A stretch of DNA of 46,779 nt from positions 1 through 46,779 of the forward strand of contig JANQIU010000039.1 in NCBI GenBank assembly GCA_028281985.1, given 5' to 3'. The notes under the pieces are model-generated. The model had not been told where the DNA came from. It worked only from the letters and a program-made list of their open reading frames with translations, and did not search any database. A program made the position numbers and the translations under genes. This stretch comes from Alphaproteobacteria bacterium. GTDB taxonomy: Bacteria > Pseudomonadota > Alphaproteobacteria > DSM-16000 > Inquilinaceae. Each line of letters begins with the position of its first letter. The stretch's first letter is position 1. This document shows, piece by piece, positions 1 to 8,738 of the stretch.

Positions 1-2
1 TG

Positions 3-545
3 GGCGACGCCGATTGCAGCCATCTCTTCCTGCTGGCCCACAGGCGACCACCACCGCCGGAAGCCCGTCAATGGCCATCGGTCGATCCGTTGGTTCAGCG
101 ATTACTGGATGATCTGACCGAACGGCCGGCTTACGTGTCCAATCTTCGCTGGGACGTCATCGCCTGGAATGCGGCGGCCGACCATCTGTTCACCTTCTCT
201 GATCGGGATCAACACGACCGCAACATCATTCGCATGGTCTTTGCCGATCCGGACCTGCGGCGCCGCCTGCCGGAATGGAATGAGGATGCACCCCGGCTGG
301 TCGCGCAGTTCCGCTACGATCTGGCCGCCGCGCCGGATGATCCTGACATGCTTTGGCTGGTCGAAGACCTGAAAAAGGTGTCGCCGGACTTCCGCCGCTG
401 GATGGAACAACCCGGCATGGACATCTGCGCCAGAGGCGTCAGCGTTCTGCTTTCAGACGATGACACGCTTGTCAGTTTCAATCACCAGATGCTGACCGTG
501 GATGAGCACCGCCACCTTAAGATGATGGTTTACTTCAAGAAATGA
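3..545 (+). CDS. MmyB-like XRE-family transcriptional regulator, C-terminal part (truncated at window start)
   Basis: Frame is open to the window edge (GDADCSHLFLLAHRRPPPPEARQWPSVDPLVQRLLDDLTERPAYVSNLRWDVIAWNAAADHLF). The LRWDVIAWNAAA motif and C-terminal VSFNHQMLTVDEHRHLKMMVYF are typical of the MmyB ligand-binding domain. Confidence 0.82.
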   Translation, partial: GDADCSHLFLLAHRRPPPPEARQWPSVDPLVQRLLDDLTERPAYVSNLRWDVIAWNAAADHLFTFSDRDQHDRNIIRMVFADPDLRRRLPEWNEDAPRLVAQFRYDLAAAPDDPDMLWLVEDLKKVSPDFRRWMEQPGMDICARGVSVLLSDDDTLVSFNHQMLTVDEHRHLKMMVYFKK

Positions 546-779
546 GAGTGATCTGTGACGCCTTCGGCTCGAAGGCAGCGCGGCTAACAAGCTCTACGGT
601 TCACCAAACAGCAATCTCCGACGATTGGCTTAGCCACGGAAAACTGTGCTTCTTGCCTCTATCGGAGGGCTATGGCGAAGGAATAGTTCGCATCTTTATC
701 CCGTGCGCGCCCGCAACGCGCCGTCTTTTGGCCATCCCGGCTTCGCAGGGTACAGTGTCGGCCGTGAAGGGAGATCCAT

Positions 780-1571
780 ATGCGCCACACGCTGCTTGCC
801 GCCGTTCTTGCCGCAACCATCACCCCTACGGCGGTTGCCGCGCAGGAAGGCCCCAACCGGCTGCAGGACAGCTTCTTCGGACATGACGACCGGATCTATG
901 TGAGCCCCGGCGAGATGCCCTGGCAGGCGATCGGCAAGCTTACCTTTGCCGGCGGCAGCCATTGCTCGGGCGCCATGGTGGGCCGGCGCGTCGTCCTGAC
1001 ATCAGCCCACTGCATGTACGAGCAGGGCAGCGGCCAGGTGTTCGACTCGCCGCTGACCTTTCAGGCCGGCCTGCACAAGGGCGACGTGGCCGCGGAATCC
1101 GGTATCGAGTCCTTCTGGGTGGCGCCGGAGTACCGGAGCAAGGATCTGGAATCCATCAGCGAAATGTCGAAGTCGGACTACGCCTTCGTGCTGTTGGAAC
1201 GGCCGATCGGCGACATCGTGGGGTACTTCTCGGTGCACGAGCTGACCGCAAGCGACTTGCGGGACGCCATGACCCGCCGCTGGCAGGTTCTGATCCAGGC
1301 CGGCTACAGCGGTGACTCCGACGATCAGCTGACCGCCCATATGGATTGCGGGATCACCAGCTACGATGAAGCCACCGTCCAGCACGACTGCGACATCATG
1401 TCGGGCGACAGCGGATCGCCGATATTCTTCAAGGTCGACGACGTGTACAGGATCATCGCGGTCAATTCAGCCGTCTTTGGCGGTGCCGATCCCTATAATC
1501 TGGCTGTCGACAGCCGGGCCTTCAGTGCCGATTTGGTTCGTTACTTGCAGCGTTACGAACCGGCCGAGTGA
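780..1571 (+). CDS. secreted trypsin-like (S1) serine protease
   Basis: Signal peptide MRHTLLAAVLAATITPTAVAAQ; catalytic motifs LTSAHC and GDSGSP; purine-rich RBS-like gggaga upstream. Confidence 0.88.
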   Translation: MRHTLLAAVLAATITPTAVAAQEGPNRLQDSFFGHDDRIYVSPGEMPWQAIGKLTFAGGSHCSGAMVGRRVVLTSAHCMYEQGSGQVFDSPLTFQAGLHKGDVAAESGIESFWVAPEYRSKDLESISEMSKSDYAFVLLERPIGDIVGYFSVHELTASDLRDAMTRRWQVLIQAGYSGDSDDQLTAHMDCGITSYDEATVQHDCDIMSGDSGSPIFFKVDDVYRIIAVNSAVFGGADPYNLAVDSRAFSADLVRYLQRYEPAE

Positions 1572-1614
1572 CCCCGCCCAGCCCATCAGCGATACCGTCC
1601 AACGCGTATATGGG

Positions 1615-1671
1615 TACAGCCCCAATATATTGGTGTTGTAGTTTTTGATCGATACAGCATATGCTGCTGTA
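1615..1671. promoter_or_regulatory. operator-like nested palindromes upstream of the HTH gene
   Basis: CCAATATATTGG (1622-1633) and CAGCATATGCTG (1655-1666) are perfect 12-bp palindromes with centres 33 bp apart. TACAGC-N7-GCTGTA (1653-1671) and the direct repeat TG(T/C)TGTAGTT (1634, 1665) lie in the same region. Confidence 0.5.
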
Positions 1672-1693
1672 GTTGATTAGGAACGATAGGGTT

Positions 1694-2128
1694 ATGGCCC
1701 AGCGCGTCAGCGTCGTCGAAGCTGCGGTGCACTTACGGACCAGTGTCGACGGGGTCCTGGAACGGATCGCGACCGGCGCTTTGTCCTGCCAGGAAGACGG
1801 CGACGGCCGGCTTTGGGTGGTGCTGCCCGATCCCGAGACCGTGCCGAACCCCGTCCCGCCCCGCCCCGCCGCGGTGATCACTGGCCCGCCCGCGAAGCCC
1901 TGTGCGGACGATACGGGTGAGGCGTTTCGCAACCAGCTCAAGGATTTGCATGCCCGGCATCTGCTGGAGATGGCCGACCTGCAGGCGCGCCATCAGGCCG
2001 AACGGGAGCATGCCTGGGACGCCTACCGGCTGGAGAAGGAACGCCTGATTGCAGCCAACCGGCCGACCGGCACGGGCACCGCCCGTTCCGCCGATGGCCC
2101 GATTTCGCGGCTGGAAGGCAAGTCGTAG
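1694..2128 (+). CDS. hypothetical protein with possible N-terminal HTH and C-terminal coiled coil
   Basis: MAQRVSVVEAAVHLRTSVDGVLERIATGAL resembles an excisionase-like HTH, followed by a Pro-rich linker and a charged helix (RNQLKDLHARHLLEMADLQARHQAEREHAWDAYRLEKERL). An alternative start lies at 1673. Confidence 0.6.
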   Translation: MAQRVSVVEAAVHLRTSVDGVLERIATGALSCQEDGDGRLWVVLPDPETVPNPVPPRPAAVITGPPAKPCADDTGEAFRNQLKDLHARHLLEMADLQARHQAEREHAWDAYRLEKERLIAANRPTGTGTARSADGPISRLEGKS

Positions 2129-2144
2129 AGCGGGACCCAGCCCC

Positions 2145-2297
2145 TCACACCGGCTGGACGGTTACCACGATGATCAGGAATACCAGGGCCACGGCGGCGG
2201 CGACGGCCAGCACGCGGCCGATCGCCCTTTCGATCCGGCGCCGGATCGCCGGGAAAAGCCACAGCAGCAGAATGGCGATCAGCAGGATTTGCAGCAT
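2145..2297 (-). CDS. putative 50-aa small membrane protein (absent from the ORF track)
   Basis: Reverse strand reads MLQILLIAILLLWLFPAIRRRIERAIGRVLAVAAAVALVFLIIVVTVQPV*, with two hydrophobic helices separated by a basic loop. Confidence 0.5.
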   Translation of the reverse strand: MLQILLIAILLLWLFPAIRRRIERAIGRVLAVAAAVALVFLIIVVTVQPV

Positions 2298-2310
2298 GTT
2301 CAGCCCGGCC

Positions 2311-2422
2311 CCTAGTGCACCGACGCATTCGAATGGTACATTCGGATGCGTCAGAAATGCATTAAATTCAACAAGTTAGTGCAGCTTTGGCGCGAACCCA
2401 CTTCTCGCGCCGCTGCACTAGG
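2311..2422. repeat. 112-bp palindromic / MITE-like element
   Basis: Ends are inverted: CCTAGTGCACCGACGC versus CCTAGTGCAGCGGCGC (14/16 identical). It contains two internal hairpins: 2322-2335/2339-2352 (1 mismatch), and 2377-2385/2412-2420 with 2389-2395/2405-2411. Confidence 0.5.
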
Positions 2423-2619
2423 ACAACCGACGAGAACCCCTCACGACGTCGGCCCGGATACGGGTCGCGCTGGCGGATCGACGCCGACGGTCGGCCGCCG
2501 CGTTGCCGGCGTCAAGGCCGCAGGGGAGGTCGTAGAAAACCCGCTTTATATTCGCTTTTCCTTAAGGAGGCCGGCGTCAGAATTTCCAAACCTTGCCGAT
2601 TTTGACCCTTGGTGGTTCC

Positions 2620-3036
2620 GTGACGAACATTCTTCGCGCCTTGATCGTTGGTCTGTTTGCCATCGGGCCGTTGATGGCAAATCCAGCGCCGGTGTGGGCG
2701 GCCGGCCAGAGCTCGGCGGCCCAGCCCGCGGAGCCGGTCTACGACTTCGCGCCGATGACGATCTTCCTGGCCGGCGGCACCACCGGCCGCGCGCCGCAGC
2801 TTCGCCTCGACATGCATATGACGCTGCGGTCGGTGGAGGACAGCGCGCTGATGGAACAGCAGCTGCCGCGGATCATGGACGCGATCCGCGTCTACTTCTT
2901 CGGCCTGCATGGCGAGGATCTGCGGGACCCGTCGGCCATCGAGTTGGTGCGCCGCGAGCTGGTGCAGCGGATCGATGCCGCCGCCGGCGCGCCGATCTGC
3001 GAGGAGCTTTTGTTTACCCAGTTCCTGCTGTACTGA
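2620..3036 (+). CDS. FliL-like flagellar basal body-associated family protein
   Basis: N-terminal hydrophobic segment, then TGRAPQLRLDMHMTLRSVEDSALMEQQLPRIMDAIRVYFFGLHGEDLRDPSAIELVRRELVQRI, the typical FliL C-terminal fold. GTG start at 2620 or TTG at 2593. Confidence 0.65.
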   Translation: MTNILRALIVGLFAIGPLMANPAPVWAAGQSSAAQPAEPVYDFAPMTIFLAGGTTGRAPQLRLDMHMTLRSVEDSALMEQQLPRIMDAIRVYFFGLHGEDLRDPSAIELVRRELVQRIDAAAGAPICEELLFTQFLLY

Positions 3037-3084
3037 GCCAGCGGCGACCCCGGCCAACCTGCGGCCGACCAACCGGAGGCCGCA

Positions 3085-3405
3085 ATGCTCGCGAAATGGG
3101 TCTATCTGGCGCTGGCGGTGATCGGCGCCGTCATCCCCATGTCGATCTTCCTGCCCTGGGCCTGGCAGAACAGGCCGGATCTCCAGGCCTTCCTGGCCGC
3201 GCTGAACGCCAACCCGATCAGCCGGTTCTTCGCCTGGGATCTGTTGATTGCCGGGCTGGCGGTGCTGGCCTGGATCGTGATCGAGGCCCGTCGCCGACGC
3301 GTCGCCCATGCCTGGGCCGCCGCGTTGGGGACGCTGTGCGTCGGCGTCTCCTTCGGCCTGCCGCTGTATCTGTATCTGCGCGAACGGTGTCGCCACACGG
3401 GCTGA
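3085..3405 (+). CDS. DUF2834-like small membrane protein
   Basis: 106 aa, three predicted TM helices; MLAKWVYLALAVIGAVIPMSIFLPW...FFAWDLLIAGLAVLAWIVIEARRRRV pattern. Confidence 0.65.
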   Translation: MLAKWVYLALAVIGAVIPMSIFLPWAWQNRPDLQAFLAALNANPISRFFAWDLLIAGLAVLAWIVIEARRRRVAHAWAAALGTLCVGVSFGLPLYLYLRERCRHTG

Positions 3406-3421
3406 CTGCGCCTTTGAGAAA

Positions 3422-3498
3422 TGGCGAACCCGGGAGGATTCGAACCCCCGACCTCTTCCTCCGGAGGGAAGCGCTCTATCCAGCTGAGCTATGGGTCC
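3422..3498 (-). tRNA. tRNA-Arg (anticodon CCG)
   Basis: Reverse complement GGACCCATAGCTCAGCTGGATAGAGCGCTTCCCTCCGGAGGAAGAGGTCGGGGGTTCGAATCCTCCCGGGTTCGCCA. D-arm, anticodon stem CTTCC/GGAAG, loop CTCCGGA, T-loop TTCGAAT and an encoded CCA are all present. Confidence 0.95.
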
Positions 3499-3532
3499 GC
3501 ACTGGCGCCGGCCTTTGGCGCGGCGCAGGACA

Positions 3533-4507
3533 CTACTGCACCGGCACCGGCGTCGACAAGGCCTCGCTTGGCGCCCCCGCCCCATCCAGGGTTTGCCGCA
3601 TCCAATCCAGCACCTGGTCCCAGACCCGCCGCGCCTCCAGGTCGCGCAGCAGCAGATGGTACCCGGTGGGGACATAGACGACCGTCGACAGGCCGGTCGG
3701 CAGTCGTTCGGCCATCCGCTCGAACGGCATGCGCGGCACCACCTCGTCGTTCTCGCCGTAAAGGGCCAGGACCGGCACGCCAATGTCGCCGGCCGAGGCC
3801 AGGGCACTGTCCATCAGGTCGACCAGCCCTTCGATCGAATCGGTCCGGACCGCCCCCAGCACCAGGGGATCGCGCGCCAACCCGCGCAGCACGTCGAGAT
3901 TGTCCGATGGCAGGATGTCCAGCCCCTCGCCGCTGAACTCGGCCCAGGGAAACAGCCGGGCACCGATCCAAAGGGCAAGACGCTGGTACCAGGGCTGGGT
4001 GCTGCGGCCCCAGACCGCAGGTGCAACCAGGACCGCGCCTTCCGGGGCGATGTCCTGGTCGCTGGCCAGCGCCGCCAGCACCACGGCACCGCCCATGCTC
4101 TCGCCCAGCACGAACACCGGCACACCGGCATGCCGGGCCTGGACCAACCGCACCGCGACGGCCAGGTCGGCGATCATCGTCTCCTGCCCCGCCCAGATGC
4201 CGGGGCGCTCGGTGCGGCCGAAACCGCGCTGGTCGTAGGCATAAGTAGTCACGCCCGCATCCGCCCAATAGGCCGCGGGGATCGCGAAGGCATTGGCATA
4301 GTCGCCATACCCGTGGACCGCGACGACGACCGCCCAGGGATCCGTGCCCGCCGGGCGCCACACCTGCAGCGGCAGACGGTGGATATCGGCGGTGACGATA
4401 ACGTCGTCGCCCAGGCGCGGCTGCACCCAGGCCGGTCCCGCCGGCTGGTAGGTCGGCGCACAGGCCGCCAGCAGGACCACGAGCAGAAGGGCTGCAAAGG
4501 CGCGCAA
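3533..4507 (-). CDS. alpha/beta hydrolase (serine aminopeptidase/lysophospholipase type), predicted lipoprotein
   Basis: Lipobox-like LLVVLLAAC at the N-terminus; VVAVHGYGDYANAF; nucleophile elbow GESMGG; C-terminal GYHLLLRD. Confidence 0.85.
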   Translation of the reverse strand: MRAFAALLLVVLLAACAPTYQPAGPAWVQPRLGDDVIVTADIHRLPLQVWRPAGTDPWAVVVAVHGYGDYANAFAIPAAYWADAGVTTYAYDQRGFGRTERPGIWAGQETMIADLAVAVRLVQARHAGVPVFVLGESMGGAVVLAALASDQDIAPEGAVLVAPAVWGRSTQPWYQRLALWIGARLFPWAEFSGEGLDILPSDNLDVLRGLARDPLVLGAVRTDSIEGLVDLMDSALASAGDIGVPVLALYGENDEVVPRMPFERMAERLPTGLSTVVYVPTGYHLLLRDLEARRVWDQVLDWMRQTLDGAGAPSEALSTPVPVQ

Positions 4508-4543
4508 GAGACGATGTCCTGGCCCGGGCGATCCGCGATCGGC

Positions 4544-5533
4544 TCAGGCGGCCCGGCCGCGTGTCAACTGCAGGAAGATATCCTCCAGATCGGTTTCCTC
4601 GGTGCTGAGGTCGGTGATCCGGACGCCGGCCTCGTTCATCACATTGAGGATGTCGCCGACGCGGGTGGTGGACGGCTTGTACTGGACGATCAGCCGATGC
4701 GGGCTGGGCAGGTCGACCTGAAAGGCCCGCAGCGGTTCGGGAACGGCGGACAGCGGATCGGTCAGTTCCACCGACAGGCACTTGCTGTCCAACCGCTTCA
4801 GCAGGTTGTCCGTGGTGTCGCAGGCCACGACCTCGCCGTCGTTGATGATGGCGATGCGGTCGCAGAGCTCTTCCGCCTCTTCCAGATAATGGGTGGTCAG
4901 CAGCACCGTGGTGCCGGCCGCGTTCATCGCCCGGACCTGCGACCAGAGCTGCTGGCGCAGTTCGACATCGACGCCCGCCGTCGGCTCGTCCAGCACCAGC
5001 ACCGGCGGCGAGTGGACCATGGCCTTGGCGACCATCAGCCGGCGGCGCATGCCGCCCGACAGGGTCCGCGCATAAGCATGCGCCTTGTCCGCCAAATTGA
5101 CCGCCTCCAGCAGCCGGTCGGTGATCCGTTCCGATTTCGGCACCCCGTACAGGCCACCCTGGAGATCCAGCAACTCGCGCGGCGTGAAGAACGGATCGAT
5201 ATTCAGTTCCTGGGGCACCACGCCGATCGAGGCGCGGGCCATGCGCGGCTGCGGCGCCGTGTCGTAGCCCCAGATGCGGGCCTCGCCCGAGGTCTTGTTG
5301 ACCAGCCCGGCAAGGATGTTGATCAACGTCGACTTGCCGGCGCCGTTCGGCCCCAGCAAACCGAACAGCGAGCCGCGGGGGATCGTCAGATCGACGCTTT
5401 TGAGCGCCTGTTTCGGCGGTGTTTTCCGGCTACCGGCATAGACCTTGGTCAGGCTGCGCACCTCGACGGCGGCATCAGGCAGCGTTTTGGCGGAGGCGTC
5501 GGCGGATGCGGCGGCGGCAGATTCAGCAACCAT
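4544..5533 (-). CDS. ABC transporter ATP-binding protein (ABC-2/DrrA-like)
   Basis: Walker A GPNGAGKST, signature LSGGMRRR, Walker B VLVLDEPTAGVD, H-loop LLTTHYLEEAEEL. Confidence 0.9.
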   Translation of the reverse strand: MVAESAAAASADASAKTLPDAAVEVRSLTKVYAGSRKTPPKQALKSVDLTIPRGSLFGLLGPNGAGKSTLINILAGLVNKTSGEARIWGYDTAPQPRMARASIGVVPQELNIDPFFTPRELLDLQGGLYGVPKSERITDRLLEAVNLADKAHAYARTLSGGMRRRLMVAKAMVHSPPVLVLDEPTAGVDVELRQQLWSQVRAMNAAGTTVLLTTHYLEEAEELCDRIAIINDGEVVACDTTDNLLKRLDSKCLSVELTDPLSAVPEPLRAFQVDLPSPHRLIVQYKPSTTRVGDILNVMNEAGVRITDLSTEETDLEDIFLQLTRGRAA

Positions 5534-5687
5534 GGGGGCGCCCGGATGGAATGCGTGTTGAATGGCGGCAAGGCATCGATATCATCCGGTCCTGGCGGCG
5601 CGGTGCCGATTGGCGTTGCTGTGCCGCGGCCACTCTAGTGGGATCCGCTTCCGGGTCAATCCGCACAACCCCGCCAAAGAGGCCAGT

Positions 5688-5879
5688 ATGGACGCACCGG
5701 AGATCATCGAGGTGGACGAAGACACCGTCACCGTGAAGTGCGACGGTGGTGGCGGCGCGCTGGGTCATCCGCTGGTGTACTACACGTTCGGTCCGGACCA
5801 GACCGCCGTCGAATGCGGTTACTGCGGCCGCCGGTTCATCCGACGCGGCGCCGTGGCGTTTTCCGGACAAGCCGCCTGA
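5688..5879 (+). CDS. small zinc-finger protein (NDUFS6/CHCC-like)
   Basis: 63 aa; VKCDGGGGALGHPLVYYTFGPDQTAVECGYCGRRFIRR with C...H...CxxC ligands. Confidence 0.8.
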   Translation: MDAPEIIEVDEDTVTVKCDGGGGALGHPLVYYTFGPDQTAVECGYCGRRFIRRGAVAFSGQAA

Positions 5880-5921
5880 CCGGACCGCGGCGTCACCCCC
5901 GATCCACTTTGGTCGGCTAGG

Positions 5922-7568
5922 TTACGCCCGCCCGGCAACGAGCGCGCGGTTGTCCGGCGTACGGCGGAACCGCACCGTCACCGTCGTTCCGACATCGACG
6001 GTGCTTTCGATGGCCATGTCGCCGCCATGCAGTTCGGCCAGGCCCTTGACCAGCGACAGGCCCAGCCCGGTGCCTTCGACATCGCGCGAGAAGCTGTTGT
6101 TCACCTGCTCGAACGGGCGCGTGACCTTCTCGATCTGATCTTCGGGAATGCCGATCCCGGTGTCGCTGACGACGATATCGACGAAGTTCGCGTCGGACGT
6201 GGCAACCGACACGCTGATGCGCCCGCCCGGTTTGGTGAACTTGATGGCATTGGACAGCAGGTTGAAGACGATCTGCTTGATGGCCCGCTCATCGGCATAA
6301 AGCGGCGGCGGCTCGCCGGGGATCTCCAGCCCCAGGGACAGGCCGTGGCTTTCCGCACGGACCCTTACCAGGGTGGTCGTGGTCCGCAGCACCTGGGCCA
6401 GATCCAGCCAGGCGGGCTCGATCTCAAGCTTGCCGGCCTCGATCTTCGACAGGTCGAGGATATCGTTGATCAGGTCCAGCAGATGCCGGCCGCTGGCGTG
6501 AACGTCGCCAGCGTATTCCACATATTTGTCCAGCGCCGCGGCCCCCAGGGTCCGGTTCTTGATGATCTCGGAGAACCCGAGGATGGCGTTCAGCGGCGTC
6601 CGCAGCTCGTGGCTCATCATCGCCAGAAACTCGGACTTCGACCGGTTGGCGGCGTCGGCCATCTCCTTGGCCTCCAGCAGGGCCAGTTCCGCCCGCTGGC
6701 GCTCGGCAATCTCGCTGGTCAGGTCGGCGTTCAGCGTCTCGGCCTCCCGCCGGGCCGCCTCGATCTCATTGGTCCGGGACTCGATCTGCGCCACCATCTC
6801 GTTATAGGCGGCGATCACCTGGCCCAGCTCGTCCTGGGACTGCCAGGTCACCCGGCTCAGCCGGCCGCTGCGGGTCTGCTCGATAGCCGCCAGGAGCCGC
6901 TTGATCGGCGCGCCGATGGCGAAGCGATTGCCGATCACCGCCGCCAGGACGGCCAGGCCGACCAGCAGCGTGAAGACGGCGAAGGTGAACCAGATCTGGC
7001 CCAGGATGTCGCTGACCACCGGTTCGGTGGTGTAGAAGATCGTCAGCGTGCCGATGGCTTCGCCATGATCGAAGATCTCACGGCTGACCGACAGCTGCGG
7101 ATCGACGCCTTCAGGACAGCCGCCTTCCGGCCAGACCCGATCGAACCACGAATCGGACAGCGTGGCGCAGGCGACCTCGGGATGGGCGGAAAAGGTGCCG
7201 AGGATCTGATCGATCGCGTATTCGTTCAATCGCCAGAGCGGGTCGCCCAGCGCCAAGGCGTTGACGCGGGCGATGGTCTCGACGTCGTCGACAAGGCGGG
7301 TACGGGCGTCCTGATACGAGACATAGGAGATGACGGCCGTCAGCAGCACCGTCGCCACCGTGACCGTCGGCACCAGAAACAGCAGGAACTTGACCCAGAC
7401 CGATTTAATCGACGACCACACGCCGCGCCTTGGGTGAGGGTGATCCGCCGACGACTTACCGTCGGTCGAACCGTCGGTCCGATCGAATGATGGCCAATCG
7501 GCCATGCCAAAGCCTCTTGCCAATCCCATGGGCACCGGTCGCACGGTCGCTAAGTGACGGCCGGCCAC
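5922..7568 (-). CDS. membrane sensor histidine kinase with HAMP domain
   Basis: Two TM segments, HAMP-like region, H-box MMSHELRTPLNAILGFSEII, N-box NLLSNAIKFT, G-boxes DTGIGIP and GTGLGLSL. The true start may be about 7503. Confidence 0.9.
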   Translation of the reverse strand: MAGRHLATVRPVPMGLARGFGMADWPSFDRTDGSTDGKSSADHPHPRRGVWSSIKSVWVKFLLFLVPTVTVATVLLTAVISYVSYQDARTRLVDDVETIARVNALALGDPLWRLNEYAIDQILGTFSAHPEVACATLSDSWFDRVWPEGGCPEGVDPQLSVSREIFDHGEAIGTLTIFYTTEPVVSDILGQIWFTFAVFTLLVGLAVLAAVIGNRFAIGAPIKRLLAAIEQTRSGRLSRVTWQSQDELGQVIAAYNEMVAQIESRTNEIEAARREAETLNADLTSEIAERQRAELALLEAKEMADAANRSKSEFLAMMSHELRTPLNAILGFSEIIKNRTLGAAALDKYVEYAGDVHASGRHLLDLINDILDLSKIEAGKLEIEPAWLDLAQVLRTTTTLVRVRAESHGLSLGLEIPGEPPPLYADERAIKQIVFNLLSNAIKFTKPGGRISVSVATSDANFVDIVVSDTGIGIPEDQIEKVTRPFEQVNNSFSRDVEGTGLGLSLVKGLAELHGGDMAIESTVDVGTTVTVRFRRTPDNRALVAGRA

Positions 7569-7583
7569 ATACCGGCAGGCTCG

Positions 7584-7976
7584 TCATGCTGGCTCCCGAT
7601 CCCCTGCAATTCCCTTAACAAATCTTCCGTTAAAGCGCTCAATACCATTGGTAGATGCCGCGACGGCGATAAAAGACAGATTCGTCGCCGCCACCAACCA
7701 ATCAATTGCCCGCCCGCGGGTCGATGCCAAGTCCGCGGTCATGCGTGCCAGAACCGGGCATCGCGTCGGATCGGTCAGGCGCCGCCGGCGCCGGCTGACC
7801 GCCAGTCGCAATCCAGCACACCGTTCGCCCAGCGCCCGCGCCTCGGCCCGCAACTGGTCGGCCTGCGCCCGCCGGGGATCGCCATGCGCCAGCAGCGCCG
7901 CCAGCGGGGCGGGCAAAGGGCCATCGAAGGTGGCGAGGCATAGGGCGCGAAGCTCGGAGAGGGATTGATCGGCCAT
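7584..7976 (-). CDS. hypothetical protein
   Basis: MADQSLSELRALCLATFDGPLPAPLAALLAHGDPRRAQADQLRAEARALGERCAGLRLAVSRRRRR...; plausible coding by composition only. Confidence 0.4.
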   Translation of the reverse strand: MADQSLSELRALCLATFDGPLPAPLAALLAHGDPRRAQADQLRAEARALGERCAGLRLAVSRRRRRLTDPTRCPVLARMTADLASTRGRAIDWLVAATNLSFIAVAASTNGIERFNGRFVKGIAGDREPA

Positions 7977-8040
7977 ACCCGAATAGGAACACAAACTTAT
8001 CCCGAGAGAAAGTAAAAATTCCTAAGAACAATCTCTCGAC

Positions 8041-8673
8041 TCACTGACTGGCCCAGATGATGCGGGCCATCCATGCGACCTCGTCGAGTGCCAGCACGGG
8101 GTCGGCGTGGGCCGCATTGAGCGACTTCAGTTCAAGGCGGCTGGCACTGCGGCGCAGCAGCTCCTTGGCCATGACTTCGCCGCCGACCGTCCGGACAACG
8201 ATCCGGTCACCGCGGCGGATGCTGGCTTCCGGCGACACGATGATCCTGTCGCCGTCGCGGTAGACGGGCTCCATGCTGTCGCCGGCCACCTCCAGCGCAT
8301 AGGCGTTCGGATCACCGACATCGGGAAATTCGACCTCGTCCCAACCGCGCCCCACCGGATACCCGGCGTCGTCGAAATAGCCTTCGCTGCCCGCCTGGGC
8401 ATAGCCGATGATCGGCACCCGCTGGCGGGCCAGCGCCCGCGGAGAATCGTTCAGCAGCCCGACGAACCCGCCCACCTCGCTGCCCGTTGCCGCCAGCACC
8501 TTGGCCACGCTTTCCGTGGACGGCCAGCGCGGCTTGCCCTGGGGGGTCACCCGCTTGCTGGGATTGAAGGTCGTCGGATCGAGGCCGGCCTTGCGCGCCA
8601 GGCCCGACGCCGAAAGGCCGTGCGCCTGGGCCAGACGATCCAACGCCCGCCATATGTTGCCATGGGTCAGCAT
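8041..8673 (-). CDS. LexA-like S24 peptidase / HTH repressor
   Basis: N-terminal HTH (LAQAHGLSASGLARKAGLDPTTFNPSKR); AQAGSEGYF with Ala-Gly; GDSMEPVYRDGDRIIV with the Ser; GGEVMAKELLRR with the Lys. Confidence 0.88.
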   Translation of the reverse strand: MLTHGNIWRALDRLAQAHGLSASGLARKAGLDPTTFNPSKRVTPQGKPRWPSTESVAKVLAATGSEVGGFVGLLNDSPRALARQRVPIIGYAQAGSEGYFDDAGYPVGRGWDEVEFPDVGDPNAYALEVAGDSMEPVYRDGDRIIVSPEASIRRGDRIVVRTVGGEVMAKELLRRSASRLELKSLNAAHADPVLALDEVAWMARIIWASQ

Positions 8674-8700
8674 GGGAACATCTTCACAAATCGGGAGCAG

Positions 8701-8738
8701 TTTGTCCCTAGGATAAAATTCACATAATTCTGGACAAA
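8701..8738. promoter_or_regulatory. candidate operator of the S24 repressor in the divergent intergenic region
   Basis: TTTGTCCCTAGGATAAA (8701-8717, imperfect palindrome) and the inverted half-site GGACAAA (8732-8738), in an AT-rich gap between divergent genes. Confidence 0.4.

Noticed and set aside
3422-3498. Integrative element at the tRNA-Arg gene
   Set aside because: No integrase and no obvious duplicated tRNA 3' end seen within the window.
2346-3677. 443-aa plus-strand ORF covering FliL-like, DUF2834 and the tRNA
   Set aside because: Runs through a tRNA gene and two better-supported ORFs in other frames; Arg-rich.
3421-3936. ORF starting within the tRNA-Arg complement (MANPGGFEPPTSSSGGKRSIQLSYG...)
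   Set aside because: Well-known spurious translation of a tRNA gene.
3491-5638. 715-aa plus-strand ORF opposite the hydrolase and ABC ATPase genes
   Set aside because: Low-complexity Arg/Pro/Gln/Gly-rich translation antisense to two well-supported genes; a GC-driven shadow ORF.
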